A DNA stretch of 64,000 bases from Saccopteryx bilineata (GCF_036850765.1 NC_089493.1:124750239-124814238); one strand, 5' to 3'; shown: positions 24,721-36,904, counted from the first letter of the stretch. The notes: generated from the sequence alone by a model not told the origin. Numbers and translations: made by a program.

Positions 24721-25380
24721 CTTTGCCTATGGAACTCTACAGGTGCATGAGGATTCAGACTCTTAGGCTGTAAGGTATCTGGGAAGGGGAACCCCTCACT
24801 GGCCTATCTCCAGCAGACCTAGCATCCTGTGCTTCTCCTACCTATATAGAGAAATAGCCCATTTATAACTTTTCTATTCTGGTTTTAAAAGTGGTAGCAA
24901 ATATTCAGGAATATGTTTGCTTGGAACCCATAGCCCTAGGATATTCACTTAGAAAACAAAGCCTCCTTGTCTCCTATTCTGACTCTCAGGACATATTCTA
25001 ATTAATTGCTTTCAAACCCAAATTGGCTCCAGCCAAACTCATAAGCAGCTGTGGTACTCTGGGGGGAAAGCCCAGACCTGGGGCAGGAAGAAAATGAGCC
25101 TCAGCTCTGCATCCATTAGCTGTGTGGTCCATCCCTGGCTCTGAGCAACTGTGGTCTGCCCAAGTGCAAGGAAAGGGCGTTAAACACCATGTGAGATGTG
25201 GCAGATGTGCACACTTAGCCATTTGTTTGTGAGGAAATGATATACCAGAACACTTGGGTGTACTTTGGAAAGGTGAACAGTTCTTTTAAAGTTCATTAGG
25301 TATTGTGCAGTTAACAAGAGTGATCCAGATGTCAGCTAGGGGTGCTTAAGATTTAGATCAGAATATCCTGAATCTCTATC
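24721..25380. other. unassigned unique DNA
   Basis: No repeat family or exon was recognised. Only short open frames occur. Confidence 0.4.
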
Positions 25381-25384
25381 CTGG

Positions 25385-25540
25385 TTTTTTAAAAAATTAT
25401 TTATTGATTTTAGAAAGAGAAGAAGGGAGAGAGAGGGAAACATCAATCTGCTCCTGCATGCACCCTGACTAGGGATCGAACCCACAACCTCTGCATATTG
25501 GGATGACATTTTAACTAACCAAGCTATCTGGCCAGGACTT
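25385..25540 (-). mobile_element. short tRNA-type SINE
   Basis: Antisense copy: T-rich tail 'tttttaaaaaattatttatt', purine tract, 'tgcaccctgactagggatcg' (B-box complement within 'ggatcgaaccc') and head 'accaagctatctggccagga'. It has the same head type as the second monomer at 12670-12861. Confidence 0.75.
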
Positions 25541-25544
25541 GAAT

Positions 25545-26825
25545 CCCCATTCTGAAGCATCCTCCATTTCTCTAAATTCTGTGAATCCCTGAGGGACCCC
25601 TTTGCTCTCAAGGTGCAGGTCCAGCAACCTTCTCTTTCACCCCACATGTGCCTTGGCTCCATCCCCACACCCACCCAATAGATCCATGCACACGCAGATC
25701 CTTGACCATGGCCAACACTTCCCCCACCTGGGGAAAAGCCACGCTGAGTCCCACCCAGCATATGATAAGAGTCACACAGTGACCTTTCTTATTTTTACGT
25801 TCTGACTCGCCTCCTCACCCCCAGCTGCCTGACCTTTCCCCACTTACTGGTTTCTCCCGCTCCATTCCTTTGCTGATGCTCTCCTCTCCACTCCCCTGGA
25901 TGTCCAAATCCCTCTCCTTCTATTTGACAGAGCAGTTCCGTCCTCAGCTGTTCCAATCTGAACACACCCAAGCCTGCCAGGGTGCTGCCCAGGCAAAAAG
26001 ACTTTCACTTAATAGGACCAATCTTTTACAGAAAGGAGGTGACTTCATTAAGATTTAAAATAAAATTTTACAAGGCTACAGCCCTGACACCACTCGGACA
26101 GGATCGGGGTGATGATTCCACGTCTGACTCATTTTCCACAAGACTGGGCTGTGTGCTGTCTTTCAGAGGGACACAACCTCTGAGAACATGCAGGACTCCT
26201 CGACTCTGCTCCTTCTTCCCTGTCTGCATCCAGCCTTGCTCTCCTGGATGTCCTGCCTGTGCAGTCCAGACTCCTTCTCTTCCTTGGCTGGTCCTGTGGG
26301 CCGCTTGTGTGGGAAAGTAGGGGAGGACACAAGAATCTGGCCTTGAGCATCTGCTAAACGGGCTCTTTCTGTGGTATGGTTGGGTGGGGTTCTCTCTTAC
26401 TGAAGTTCTCCTATCATGAACCCCCCCAATCTGGAGCCTGGAACTTTGGGCTCAATTGGCAAGTCTTCAGTGTTGGTTCCAGAGTGTGAACTTGATGCAT
26501 GGATGTGGAGAAAGAAAACAGGGAAACAGCCCCTGAAAGTGATGCAGTTGAACAAGGTTGGGAAGAAGTGGTGCTAGCAGAAAGAACTGGCCTCTCCCCC
26601 TCCCTGCCCGGGACTCTCTAGCATGCTCTAGTCTACATGACAAGGTGGAAGGAGTGATCAGTGCTGCTGTAGGTGTGGGCTGCGACTCAGAGTGAGAAAT
26701 GACCTGCCTTGGTTCTCACAGAGGAGAGAAACTTGTCTTGTTCCTAGAGGTGTGGCCGGAGGGATCACAGGGGAAAACAAAGGAGTAGGGAGAGGCTGTG
26801 GGTGTGTGTGGGCAGTTGGCAAGTT
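25545..26825. other. unassigned unique DNA
   Basis: No repeat family or exon was recognised. GC-moderate, with CT-rich patches (25800-25920). No frame shows a domain. Confidence 0.4.
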
Positions 26826-26826
26826 T

Positions 26827-26967
26827 TTCCTTCCTTCCTTCCTTCCTTCCTTCCTTCCTTCCTTCCTTCCTTCCTTCCTTCCTTCCTTCCTTCCTTCCTT
26901 CCTTCCCTCCCTCCCTCCCTCCCTCCCTTCCTTCCTTCCTTCCTTCCTCCCTCCCTCCCTCCCTTCC
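26827..26967. repeat. (TTCC)n / (TCCC)n microsatellite
   Basis: About 140 bp of TTCC units, interrupted by TCCC runs at about 26905-26930 and 26946-26965. It abuts the T-run (26968-26976) that is the poly(A) tail of the RPS8 retrocopy read on the minus strand. It probably grew from that tail. All Ser/Leu/Pro-rich open frames here are artefacts of the repeat. Confidence 0.95.
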
Positions 26968-27879
26968 TTTTTTTTTCAGAACATAGAACACTTATTTCAT
27001 GAGCTAAGACAGGACGGAGGAAGATTTGTTTGCCTTCTCGGCCTTGACTTTCCTTAGCTAAATGTGGGGGAAAATCAACATTTTTTAGAAAAATAGGAGA
27101 AATACAGAAAAATATTTTTATAACATCAATCTAGGAAATTTTTACTCAAGAGACACTAAAAACTCTAAAGAAAATTTTTGAAATGCTGGAATATATTGAA
27201 ATTTAAAAGTTCTCTCTGGAAAAGAATTTTATAAATGAAATGAAAAAGACAAGCCCCAGATTGAGAAAAGGTATTTTAACCAACAAAGATTTAGTATCCA
27301 AATCGTTTAGTATCCTTAGCGATTCATGCAAGAAGAACTTGTTCTGCTGGAACCACTCTTCTAGAAGATAGATGGCTACTTTTTGGGCATTCTTTCCCCT
27401 TTTATCACATTTCTTCTGAATTTTCTTTGTTTGTTTGTTTAAAACTTTCTTCTTAGCAGTCAGCTTGGCCTACCTTTTTCCACCCAGGGCAGTGCCTAGT
27501 GGGACTTGTGTCACCATGGGTATGGTATGTTTTCAATGAGCACAACACAGTTCTTTGCTAGCGTCTTGGTGAGGACCAATTTGATGTTGGATGTGTTGTA
27601 GGAAACATCAGTGATCCTCATTTCCTGTGTACTATACTCGGAGCCCCAGGAGAAGTTGCCCACATTCAGCCTTGGGGCCAGTGCTTCTTGTTGCCTCCCC
27701 GTACGTAGACTGTGTATGCAGCAGGGGTGGGGGTGGGGGGGATGATCTTAGCATTGGCATCAGGAGCTCCAGCTTACATTATCACCTCCTGTGGTAGGTA
27801 TTTCTCTTGTCCCTGGTCTTGTGGTGCTTGTGCCAGTTGCCCCGAGAGATACCCATAGCTTGGCACCAGCTAGAAAGAG
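26968..27879 (-). pseudogene. RPS8: RPS8 processed pseudogene with foreign patch
   Basis: Read on the minus strand, 27879 starts with a pyrimidine-rich ctctttctagctgg, like the 5' end of ribosomal-protein mRNAs. The ATG at 27854-27856 opens MGISR, and NWHK, KT, KR and YH residues align with the N terminus of ribosomal protein S8, a 40S subunit component. In-frame TGA and TAA follow at about codon 25. Later blocks match GNFSWGSE (about 27650), NELV-like and EEQFQQ-like (about 27340) regions. Coding similarity stops at 27318, is replaced by an unrelated 27057-27315 insert, and resumes at about 27054 with 'gtcaaggcc' of the C terminus, a 3'UTR and poly(A). It is intronless, hence a retrocopy, and non-functional. 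Confidence 0.88.
27057..27315 (+). repeat. inverted copy of L1 sequence patched into RPS8 pseudogene
   Basis: This segment is the near-identical reverse complement of 28938-29177, with only scattered single-base differences over about 240 bp. It replaces roughly 60 bp of the RPS8 coding region. One end carries an extra 'ggatactaaa' repeated after a 6-bp spacer (seen on the minus strand near 27286-27315), as expected from template slippage. The donor is part of an antisense old L1. No target duplication or poly(A) tail borders the patch. Confidence 0.85.
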
Positions 27880-28129
27880 TGACACATTCCTCACAGAGAT
27901 CTGTGGGCCAAGTTTTGGGCATGGACACTTGCAGACTGCTCTGGCTTGCCAAATGTATCAGTGCAGGTGGAAGAGAGCTGAGGAAAGGGAAATTTACTCG
28001 GCGGGTGGGGGAGGGGAAGCAAATCACGTGATGATGTCACGGAGGTGGGGACAGAAAGCTAGCATGCCTATTGAACCATGAACAACCCCATGAAGCTGAA
28101 TTGGAAGGGGTGGTGGGGCTTTTGTGGGC

Positions 28130-28385
28130 TCTGCTAACACACTTGGGCTTTGTCTTCTAGGCCACAGTCATTGCAGGACTTTAAGCAGGCAAGTGACAAG
28201 GTTAGGTATACATCTTAAGAGGATGCCTTTGGCTGCTGAATGGTTCCTAGGGGCCCATGTGGAGCAGGGAGACCAATCATGTGTCTGCTGCACCATCCAG
28301 GCAAAAATAACAGCAGGGAACTGTCAGAGAAGATGGGAAAGAGTGAATAGTTCCTATAGACATCAAGGGAGTAGAATCTATAAAA
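28130..28385. repeat. ancient mammalian repeat, unnamed
   Basis: 'gactttaagcaggcaagtg', 'gcctttggctgctgaatgg', 'agcagggagaccaatcatg' and 'caccatccaggcaaaaat' follow the order of a common old repeat (slightly resembling '..gagtgacatgatcag..ggctgctgtgtgg..'). Its family name is not certain to me. Confidence 0.4.
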
Positions 28386-28389
28386 TGTA

Positions 28390-30640
28390 GTGAGCAAATG
28401 TGAGTACATTTGGTTCATTTTAACTGTTGTATGATATTCCACTGGGTGACTAAACCACACTTTTTGGTTCTCCTTTCTAATGTTGGCTGCCTCCATTTTC
28501 TCACTATTACAAGCAAGACTGCAGTGAACATCTTTGCACCTGTCTACTTGTGCACTGGAGCCCTCTTTAGAGTGGTTACGTAGAGCTGTTTTGCTGTATT
28601 GTGAAGTGTGACCATCTTTGAATTGATTTTATATTTTCAAATTTCTCCTCAAAATGATCGTACCAACATACTCTCCTGTCAAGAAGTGTAGGAGTTCCCT
28701 TTCTGCTGTTGCTTAAAAGACTGTTATCAAACGTGCAAGATTTTACCAATTTGATCAATGTGAGATAGACTCTCTGTTGTTTCTACTTGTTTCCCTGATT
28801 ACTAGTGAGATTAAGCCTATTTTTATATGACTATTTACCACCTTGTTTTCTTTTGTGGATTGCCTGTTCATATGCTTTGCCTACTTTTGTTGGGTTGTCT
28901 TTTTCTTACTGATTTGTTGAAGTTCTCTATATATCATGGATACTAAACCTTTGTTGGTTAAAATATCTTTTCTCAATTTGTGGCTTGTCTTTTTCATTTC
29001 ATTTATAAAATTCTTTTCCAGAGAGAACTTTTAAATTTCAATATATTCCAGCATTTCAAAAATTTTCTTTAGAGTTTTTAGTGTCTCTTGAGTAAAAATT
29101 TCTTAGATGATGTTATAAAAATATTTTTCTATATTTCTCCTATTTTTCTAAAAATGTTGATTTTCCCCCACATTTAGATTCTAGATCTCCTTGGACTGTA
29201 TATGTGTCTGTGTGTTGTGTGTGTGTGTGTTCAATGTGAGGAAAGGCCTACTTGTACCTGATTTTCCAAATGGCTAGCCATTATTTTTTCAGAACCATTT
29301 ATAGAATAATTTATTTCTTCATTCATTGTTTTTTGTTCTTTTTTTTGTGACAGAGACAGGGAGAAAGACATAGAGAGGGACAGATAGGGACAGATGGACA
29401 GGAAGGGAGAGAGATAAAAAGCATCAATTCTTCATTGTGGCTCCTTAGTTATTCATTGATTACTTTCTCATATATGCCTTGACCAGGGGGCTACAGCAGA
29501 GCAAGTGACCCCTTGCTTAACTCAGAGACCTTTGGGCTCAAGCCAGTGATCCCGTGCTCAAGCAGGTGAGTCCACACTCAAGATGGATGAGCCCATGCTC
29601 AAGCCAGTAACCTCGGGGTTTTGAACCTGGGTCCTCTGCATCCCAAAGTATGATTGAACCTCTATCCACTGCACCACCGCCTGGTCAGGCTTTATTCATT
29701 GTTTATAGAATAATTCATTACACTGACTTGCAGTTCCACCTCTGTTACATATTGGCTATGCATATGGGTTTATATCTGTGCTCTATATTCTATTCCATGG
29801 TTAGTTTATTCCTGGAGCAATACCACACTGCTTTAATGACAGTGACTTTGTAATAATTCCTTATATCTACAAGGTAAGTCCCCCAATATTGGTTCTTTTA
29901 TTTCAAAATTGCCTTGGCTATTCTTGGCCCTCTTTTTCATATTCATTTTAAGATTATATTTTCAAATCTATGAAAACATTCTTTGGGATTTTGGTGGGAA
30001 TGGCACTGAATTTATAGGCATAACTTGGGGAGAATGCTGTTTCTAAGACACAGAGAACTTCCATTCATGGAGGTGCTATATTATGCTGTCATTTAAATCT
30101 CCTGTTATGCCCTTCAAAACACTTTTACATTTTATCCTTCTAGGTCTTGAGTATTTTTGTTAGATTTTTCTCCCTAGATAACATGATTTGTAATTTTAAA
30201 GAAAATACATTTGATATTTTATCACCAAGTACAACATTTACTGCATATTTTCCAAAGATACCTTTTATTAAGTTAAGGAAGGTCTCACTATTTCTAATGT
30301 TTCAAGAGTTTTTGTTTGTTTGTTTTTAACATGAAGCTTTGAATTAAAATAAAAAAGCAGTTTGGATTTCCCCCCTTTTTATTGAATTTATTGGGGTGAC
30401 ACTGGTTAACAAAATTATACAGTTTCAGGTGCACAGTTCCAGAACACATCACCTATACACTGTATTGTGTGTTCCCCACCCCAAGTCAAGTCTCTGTCCA
30501 TTATCATTTAATGCCCCGACCCCATCATTTAACCCTCCATGCTCTTCTCCATCTACTCCCACCCATCCCCGACATAGGTTTGAATTTTATACATTTTTTT
30601 CATATAGTCTTCATTTTATCTGTTAATATGATGAATTACA
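28390..30640 (-). mobile_element. old L1 copies, minus strand, with nested SINE
   Basis: Antisense ORF2 remnants: 28430-29330 ('gttgtatgatattccactgg', 'gttgaagttctctatatatc', 'ggatactaaacctttgttgg') and 29700-30310. Positions 30375-30640 are a second antisense L1 3' end ('ttattggggtgacactgg'). All frames are broken. Positions 28938-29177 served as donor for the patch at 27057-27315. A SINE occupies 29332-29690. Confidence 0.7.
29332..29690 (-). mobile_element. tRNA-derived SINE, minus strand
   Basis: It has the poly(A) complement 'ttcttttttttgtgacagag', CT-tail complement, repeated 'gctcaagcc' phrases, B-box complement in 'ttttgaacctgggtcc' and head 'gcaccaccgcctggtcagg'. Flanks attcattgttt (29321-29331 and 29694-29704) are the target duplication. 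Confidence 0.88.
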
Positions 30641-30649
30641 ATTGTCACT

Positions 30650-30836
30650 TTTTAAAAAAGATTTTATTTGTTGATTTTGGGAGAGGAACAAAAGTATCAA
30701 TTCATAGTTGCTTCACTTTAGTTGTTCATTGGTCAATTGTCATATATGTCTTGACTGGGCAGGCCCAGGGTTTCAAACCAGCGACTTCAGGATTCCATGT
30801 CAACGCTTTATCCACTGCATTACCATAAGCCAGGCA
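30650..30836 (-). mobile_element. short tRNA-type SINE
   Basis: It contains 'tttttaaaaaagattttatt', 'gttgcttcactttagttg', 'catatatgtcttgactggg', 'tttcaaaccagcgacttcag' and 'ttatccactgcattacc'. This is the same short subfamily as 6203-6387 and 40895-41090. Minus strand. Confidence 0.75.
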
Positions 30837-31781
30837 CATTAGTCATTTCCCCCCCGAAGTTAAACCTTCCTTGCATTTCTGGGGTAAACTTCACATTGCC
30901 TAGATGGATAGGTAGATAACCATATTTAATCTCCAAGACTGTCTGGGGAGAGGATCATAAGGGAAAGGGCCCAGTCTTAGAGTACAGAGCATTTTTGAGG
31001 GTTGTGCTCTCTAAGCTTACAGAAGTCTGAAGTTCTTTCTCTTCTTGGCTCTTTGTTGACTCCTCCAGCCTCATTCACTCCATTGGGAACTCCAGCTGCA
31101 ATGCCTATATAGATAGCCTTGACTCCAGCTGGCCATCTGGTCTTTCCCATCAGACCCTCTTTGTTTGGTTCTGTCTCCCAAAGGGCGGACTTCTTATGCT
31201 CTTCCCTTTTGCCTTTTGTAAACACATGCTTCCTTGCCCACTGTCAACAGAGTGCTGTTTCTGTAAGAGAACTCTTTTCCCTTACTCTCCACTCTGCAGC
31301 TAGGCGTCTTACTGTGACTTATCTTCAGATTTTTTTAGTTATGTGTAAGACTTTAAGACCCCCAATCTTGAGAACCCCTCAAGCTTGCTGAGTGGTCCTC
31401 ATCAAACCTCTCTTACTTGGTTGGAGGTAAAGGGGAAGCACCTGCTTATGTGGCCATCTCCAAAGTCATTCTCTATTCTTCCAGCCGTCTTCAACTGGAA
31501 CCCCTGTAGCAGCTAGTCCCGATGAAGGCCAGCGTGGGCAGAACTGATGTCACAAACCCTTAGCTCATCTTGTGGAGGAGAGGCGGTGCAGCATCTCGAT
31601 TAGGAATGGGGAAGCATTCAGCAGTTGCGCCTTTTTCTTGGTCTGTGGAACCTCAGCTGAAGCTGAGATGGAGAAAGTCCCATTTTCATATCCTGTTATA
31701 CATTTTTCTCTCAATCATTGCTTGTTTTGTCTGTTTGAAAATGTGTTGGCATAGACTTGGTCATGGTATTCCCAAGAGTTT
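30837..31781. other. unassigned DNA
   Basis: No family or exon could be assigned. Two overlapping frames (31119-31391 and 31570-31839) lack any recognisable domain, and the latter runs into L1 sequence at 31798. Confidence 0.4.
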
Positions 31782-31797
31782 AAAAATCTCTTCTTTG

Positions 31798-32242
31798 AGA
31801 TGTGGCACATATACACTATGGAATACTACTCAGCCATAAGAAATGATGACATCAGATCATTTACAGCAAAATGGTGGAATCTTGATAACATTATACGGAG
31901 TGAAATAAGTAAATCAGAAAAAAACAAGAACTACATGATTCCATACATTGGTGGAACATAAAAATGAGACTAAGAGACATGGACAAGAGAGTGGTGGTTA
32001 CCAGGGGTGGGGGGAGGGAGGACATAGGAGGGAGGGAGGGAGAGAGTTAGGGGGAGGGGGAGGGGCACAGAGAACTAGACAGAGGGTGACGGAGGACAAT
32101 CTGACTATGGGCGAGGGGTCTGCAACATAATTTCATGACAAGATAACCTAGACATGTTTTCTTTGAATATATGTACCCTGATTTATTAATGTCATCCCAT
32201 TAACATTAATAAAAATTTATTAAAAAAGAAAAAAAAAGAAAA
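31798..32242 (+). mobile_element. young 5'-truncated L1 tail
   Basis: The last part of ORF2 (from 'agatgtggcacatatacac') plus a G-rich 3'UTR and an A-rich tail, about 445 bp. A perfect 16-bp duplication aaaaatctcttctttg flanks it (31782-31797 and 32243-32258). Its sequence is almost identical to 22780-23234. Confidence 0.93.
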
Positions 32243-32258
32243 AAAAATCTCTTCTTTG

Positions 32259-33165
32259 TCTATAGCTATACCCTTGTTTTCATTTTGAATATGTGGGCCT
32301 TCTCTCTTTTTTTATCAGTCTTGCTAGAGCTTTGATTATTTATTAGTTTTTAGAGAATACTAAGAATTATGTCTATTGTTTCTTGGCATTCTGTTTAATT
32401 AATTTATGCTTCTATTCTTTTCTTTTCCTTTTTAATTGTGAAATAAATTATACATACAGAAGAGTGCATATAAAGCACATGTATGCTTTAGGAATAATAA
32501 TAAAATGAGCCATTATGTATCCACGGTTGAGCTTAAGAAACTGCATGCCAGGGTCAGGGAAGCCCCAAACATATCCCCTTCTTACCCAAGAGCAGCTTTG
32601 CTGTCCTCAGTGTTGTGTTAATCATCCATTTACTTCCTATAAATGGTTTTCATCTGTCTAGGTGTTATTACTATATTGTTCAGTTCAGCATTTGGATAAA
32701 TCAAAATCCTTGCTTTATGACATATTCTCATCTATAGCACATGTATGATTTCTTTCCCCACTTCTTCCCTCCCTCTTTTCCTTTCTTTCTTCTTCCCTTT
32801 CATTTCCTTTCTTTTAATGTGATAAAAACCTGTGACACCCCTCCCCCTCAACAGAAGACAAGACCTTAATCATCACACACAGCAAACTATAAGGTGACTC
32901 TTACCAATCTAAGTAACCATGATTCTGAGTTTTGTGTTCATCATTAGCTTGCTTTACTTGTATACTTTTATTGTATTTATATTTTTTCAGGAAGTATAGT
33001 TTTAATTTGGGTTGTTTTAACTTTATAAAGAGGACATCATGCTGTGTGCCATCTCTGGGAAGAAATTTCTTTATATTATCATGACTAAGTCACATCTGCA
33101 CTGAGTTCACGGTAGTTAAACTTGTTTTTTATCTATGCTAAAATATACATAACATAAAGCATACC
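32259..33165. other. unassigned AT-rich DNA, probably old L1 remains
   Basis: Parts such as 'attatacatacagaagagtg' and 'catccatttacttcctataa' recall old L1 3' regions, but similarity is too weak for a boundary. No gene was seen. Confidence 0.35.
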
Positions 33166-33173
33166 ACTTAGAC

Positions 33174-33501
33174 CAGAGGTCCCCAAACTACGCCTGCGGG
33201 CCACATGCGGCCCCCTGAGGCCATTTATCCGGCCCGCGCACTTCCGGAAGGGGCACCTCTTTCATTGGTGGTCAGTGAGAGGAGCCTAGTTCCCATGGAA
33301 ATACTGGTCAGTTTGTTGATTTAAATTTACTTGTTCTTTATTTTAAATATTGTATTTGTTCCCGTTTTGTTTTTTTACTTTAAAATAAGATATGTGCAGT
33401 GTGCATAGGGATTTGTTCATAGTTTTTTTTTATAGTCCAGCCCTCCAACGGTCTGAGGGACAGTGAACTGGCCCCCTGTGTAAAAAGTTTGGGGACCTCT
33501 G
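33174..33501 (+). mobile_element. hAT MITE, 328 bp
   Basis: Terminal inverted repeats cagaggtccccaaact and agtttggggacctctg (16 bp, perfect). Perfect 8-bp target duplication acttagac (33166-33173 and 33502-33509), diagnostic of hAT transposition. The internal part is GC-rich at one end ('ccacatgcggccccctgagg') and AT-rich elsewhere. It is non-coding. A second copy in opposite orientation lies at 51327-51658. The host sequence is an old L1 tail. Confidence 0.95.
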
Positions 33502-33509
33502 ACTTAGAC

Positions 33510-34490
33510 CCTTTTTAAGTGTACACTTCAGTAGCATTAAGCTCATTCATACTGTTGTGCAATCATCATTATCATCTGTCTCCAGGACTTTATCTGTTTT
33601 CTCAAACTGAAATGACAGCTAACTTGATTTGCTTGCTGTACCTTCTGGGTACACAGCATTGGTTCTTTGCTTGTTTTCCTGTTGATGAACAGTAGTGAAT
33701 GTTTCCAGGAGTCTTGCTGTTATGGTGGTGCCACCATGACCATTCTTGCTATGTCTCCTGAGGAGCATGTGGTCACTGTTGAGTTTTAGGTATGTGAATG
33801 TTCAGCTTTAAGGAGATAAAGTCAAAGTGGTTTACAAAGTGTGTAAGAGATACCAGGCACCCACATCCTCCCTGCTACTTGAAGTGGCAGCTTGATATGT
33901 TGACAAATGGGGGTATGGTAACTTTGTAAACCAATTGTTATGTTACAAGTGGAGAAGCGGGATTTGTTAGTGTCTGCTCTTGGGATCTATTTGAATGCTC
34001 AACTTCTAAGACCCTTTTAGAGACTATTCTTACAGAGATTCCCCAAATGACTTCTACTGCCTTTCCCGTAATTATAAAAACCATATGTATTGTTTGTAGA
34101 AAACCTCAAAAGTACAGAAAACAACCAGTAAGGGTCACTTTTGATCTTACTCTCTGGAGGAACTACTTGTGTACATTGTAAATATTGGTTTGTGTAATCT
34201 TTCTTTTTAATGTACAAATTGGAAATATATATGTACTATTTTGCAAACATTTTTTTCTCTGATCAACAATATGCTCAAATAATATTTCTCAGTGTTATTG
34301 AATATTCTACAAAGTGATATTTAGTGAGTGCATATAATCCCATCATTTAAATGCACCATAACTTTAACCATTTGTTGGACTTTTAAAAATACTTTTGCAC
34401 ATAATGTATCAATAAATCATTGCATGCATTCATAATTATTTCTTAGCAGAGATACCTAAAAGTGAACTTGCTGGGGATGGTGATTTTTGA
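33510..34490 (-). mobile_element. old L1 remains, minus strand (tentative)
   Basis: 'cttcagtagcattaagctc', 'gttgtgcaatcatcattatc' and 'atacctaaaagtgaacttgc' resemble antisense tails of old mammalian L1 elements. This continues the sequence left of the MITE (33110-33165). No open frame. Confidence 0.45.
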
Positions 34491-36904
34491 AAAAAGAACT
34501 TCTATTGAATAAACCTTATTTTTTAAATAACAGTTAGTTAGGGTGCACATTTATGTTAATCAGAAACATCTGAGTTACCAAGCAGAGCTTCTGGCTGACA
34601 TGAGATAATGAGTGTTACCACTGTACACTGAAAGAACTTTCTAGTCCAAAGCATAGAAACTTGGCCTTTGACTTCACCTGGGGAAATATCTTTCATCATA
34701 CTTTTTGAAACCTTGATAATAGGCTGGAGGTACCAGGGCCACATTTTGTAGGTGCCTAGCAGTTTGAGATCCCACGTTCGAAAGCCTCAGCTGAGATGGC
34801 TCCTAACCCTTCCTCTTCCATAAAAATAAGGTGGGAGTGTCTGGGATGGTGGCATAGGATCTGATCCAGGCACCAGGACAGGGCAGTCATTTTAGGTGAA
34901 TTTCAGGAGAAGTCAGTTTGGTATCAGAAATGATCCATCAGGCTGGTGAGGCTGAGGGTTCCACTGGGGTGGTGAGGACAATCCTGCACTCCTGACATCT
35001 TTGTGGCTATCCTAGATCATTGAAGTGGTCCCAGACTCCCTCTTAATTAGTCCTCATGGCTTAAGAAACCAGAGGAAAGACTATTATATTTTGTACAGAT
35101 GAAGAGACTGACAACCAGAGGTTAAATGACATCTTTGAGGCCATACACAGGAGTCAAGTCCAAAACAGCTTTTGGACACCAACCGTAGTGCCCTTTTTAT
35201 TGTCCTATAATGCCCTCTGGGGGAGGAGTGGCTGCCAAGTCCCAGACCGGGATCTCTATCATACCACAAACCCCTGAAGCTGGAGGAATAGCAGGAGAGG
35301 GGGCAGAGAGTGCCCTGCGACCCTTTGGAAGAAGTGATTTGATTCCTTAGACACTGGGCTCAGCGATCTACACAAGGACCCAGCTGGGTCTTCAAGGGAC
35401 ATTATGCTAAGGGAAGGATCAGATGACACGTTACTCACTGTGTGACTTTAGACAAGTCCATCCCTCTGGAAGCCTCCACTTTCCTGTTCTGTGAAGTGGG
35501 TATTTGATTGGCAGGTATCTGAAAGTTCTTTTTTGGACAGAACACCTTCAGTCTCTGCACTGCTCACAACGTCCACTCTGTAGGAATGTTGGTGCCCCAT
35601 GGCATCCATAGGAACCTATCTCTGTGGCGAGACTTTTCTTCCCATGAGGAGTGTTTGCTATTCCTTGGTCTCTGTGTCCGAGGCCAATGATGAGATGTTC
35701 TGCTGCATCTAGGCTTCCACTTGCAAAGTCTCCGAATTTCCTCCTCCTGCCTCTGGGGAGGGGGCATGTCAGGGTCAGCACCTGCTTCTTCTTGTCTCCA
35801 TTCTCCAGGGACTCACAGCTCACCCAGTAAGGTTCCCCAGAAGCATTCTGGTGAACAGAAAAGGAAGAGTCAGCTCCAGGGCTGCACTCAAAACTGTGAA
35901 ATCCCTGGGTACCATCCTGCCCCTGAAGACTACGGTACTGGACGGCATCACCTAGAGGTGTGCAGCATGGCAACCCTTCTATGGAACCTTGACCTGAGCT
36001 GCTTTCTGGCTGACTCAGCTCCCCATAAGCAGCTGGAATTCCTCTCAGTTTGTTAAGTTAGAATGAGTGAGAGAGTTAAACAGCTAGAAATCATCCAGTT
36101 TCCACCTCCTGCCCTCATCTTGTGTATGCCCAGTGGATTTCAAAAGAAGTACATTTTTGTTCAAACCAGATTTCATTGGAGCAGAGAGTGGGTTAGCCCC
36201 TGGGGTCTGTTTCCAAAAACTTACAGCTCCAAGGAGCACAGCTGGAAAGCCACGGTTCACCCAGCGGGCTCCACACAATCTCTTCCTCCACCTGACCTCT
36301 CTAGGAGATCCCTACATCCTCCCCCCTGCAGCTGGTAGCCGAGGAATTGGCCTTGGCCGAGATACATACTTTTGTTTGCAAGTAACAGGATCCTATTCAA
36401 GCCTGCTTAGCAGAAAGGTGAGTCAATTGGAAGAGTAGAGGGGTGGGGAACAGAGCACAAGGGAGGATGGCTGCACAAGGCCTGACACCAGTGGGGACCT
36501 GGGCGGGCTCTCCCACCCCCCTCTCTCTGTCCCTCTCTCCTTGTCTCTCCGTTTCTGCCTCCCTCCTACTCTGACTTTCTCTTGCTCTCCTGTTTGGACC
36601 ATCTGATTTTGCCAGCACGAGGCCCCAGGTACAGCCAGTTGCTGACAGGCCAAGTTCCATCTGATCCTATCTCTGAGATGTGTCTTCAAGCCCTGTCTAC
36701 CTTCTGAGAACCACATTCCAGGCCAGAGAGTAGTGCTACTTTCTTGCAGCAAACCTGGGGCTGCCTGCAGAGGGCTGCTCGCCCTGTGAGTAAAGCATGC
36801 ACCGGGTGTGCAGACTGCTGACCCCATCCCTGCCAGTCCTACGAGGAAGCAGGGGGGAGTCAGTGGGATTATGAGTGGCTATGCGTATAACCTTGAACCC
36901 TCCT
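34491..36904. other. unassigned unique DNA with small MIR relics
   Basis: Short MIR-like pieces occur at about 35080-35165 (minus) and 35435-35510 (plus, 'tcactgtgtgactttagac'). Otherwise no repeat is recognisable. Frames at 35548-35973 (minus, 141 codons) and 36423-36827 (minus, 134 codons) have no domain signature and unconvincing composition. I do not call them genes, but an untranslated or non-coding transcript cannot be excluded. Confidence 0.4.

Noticed and set aside
26692..27057. 121-codon Ser/Leu/Pro-rich frame and its minus-strand partners
   Set aside because: It is produced by the TTCC microsatellite. No independent coding evidence.
35548..35973. 141-codon minus-strand frame
   Set aside because: Composition and sequence match no family I recognise, and an overlapping frame of similar length exists. 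Not supported as an exon.
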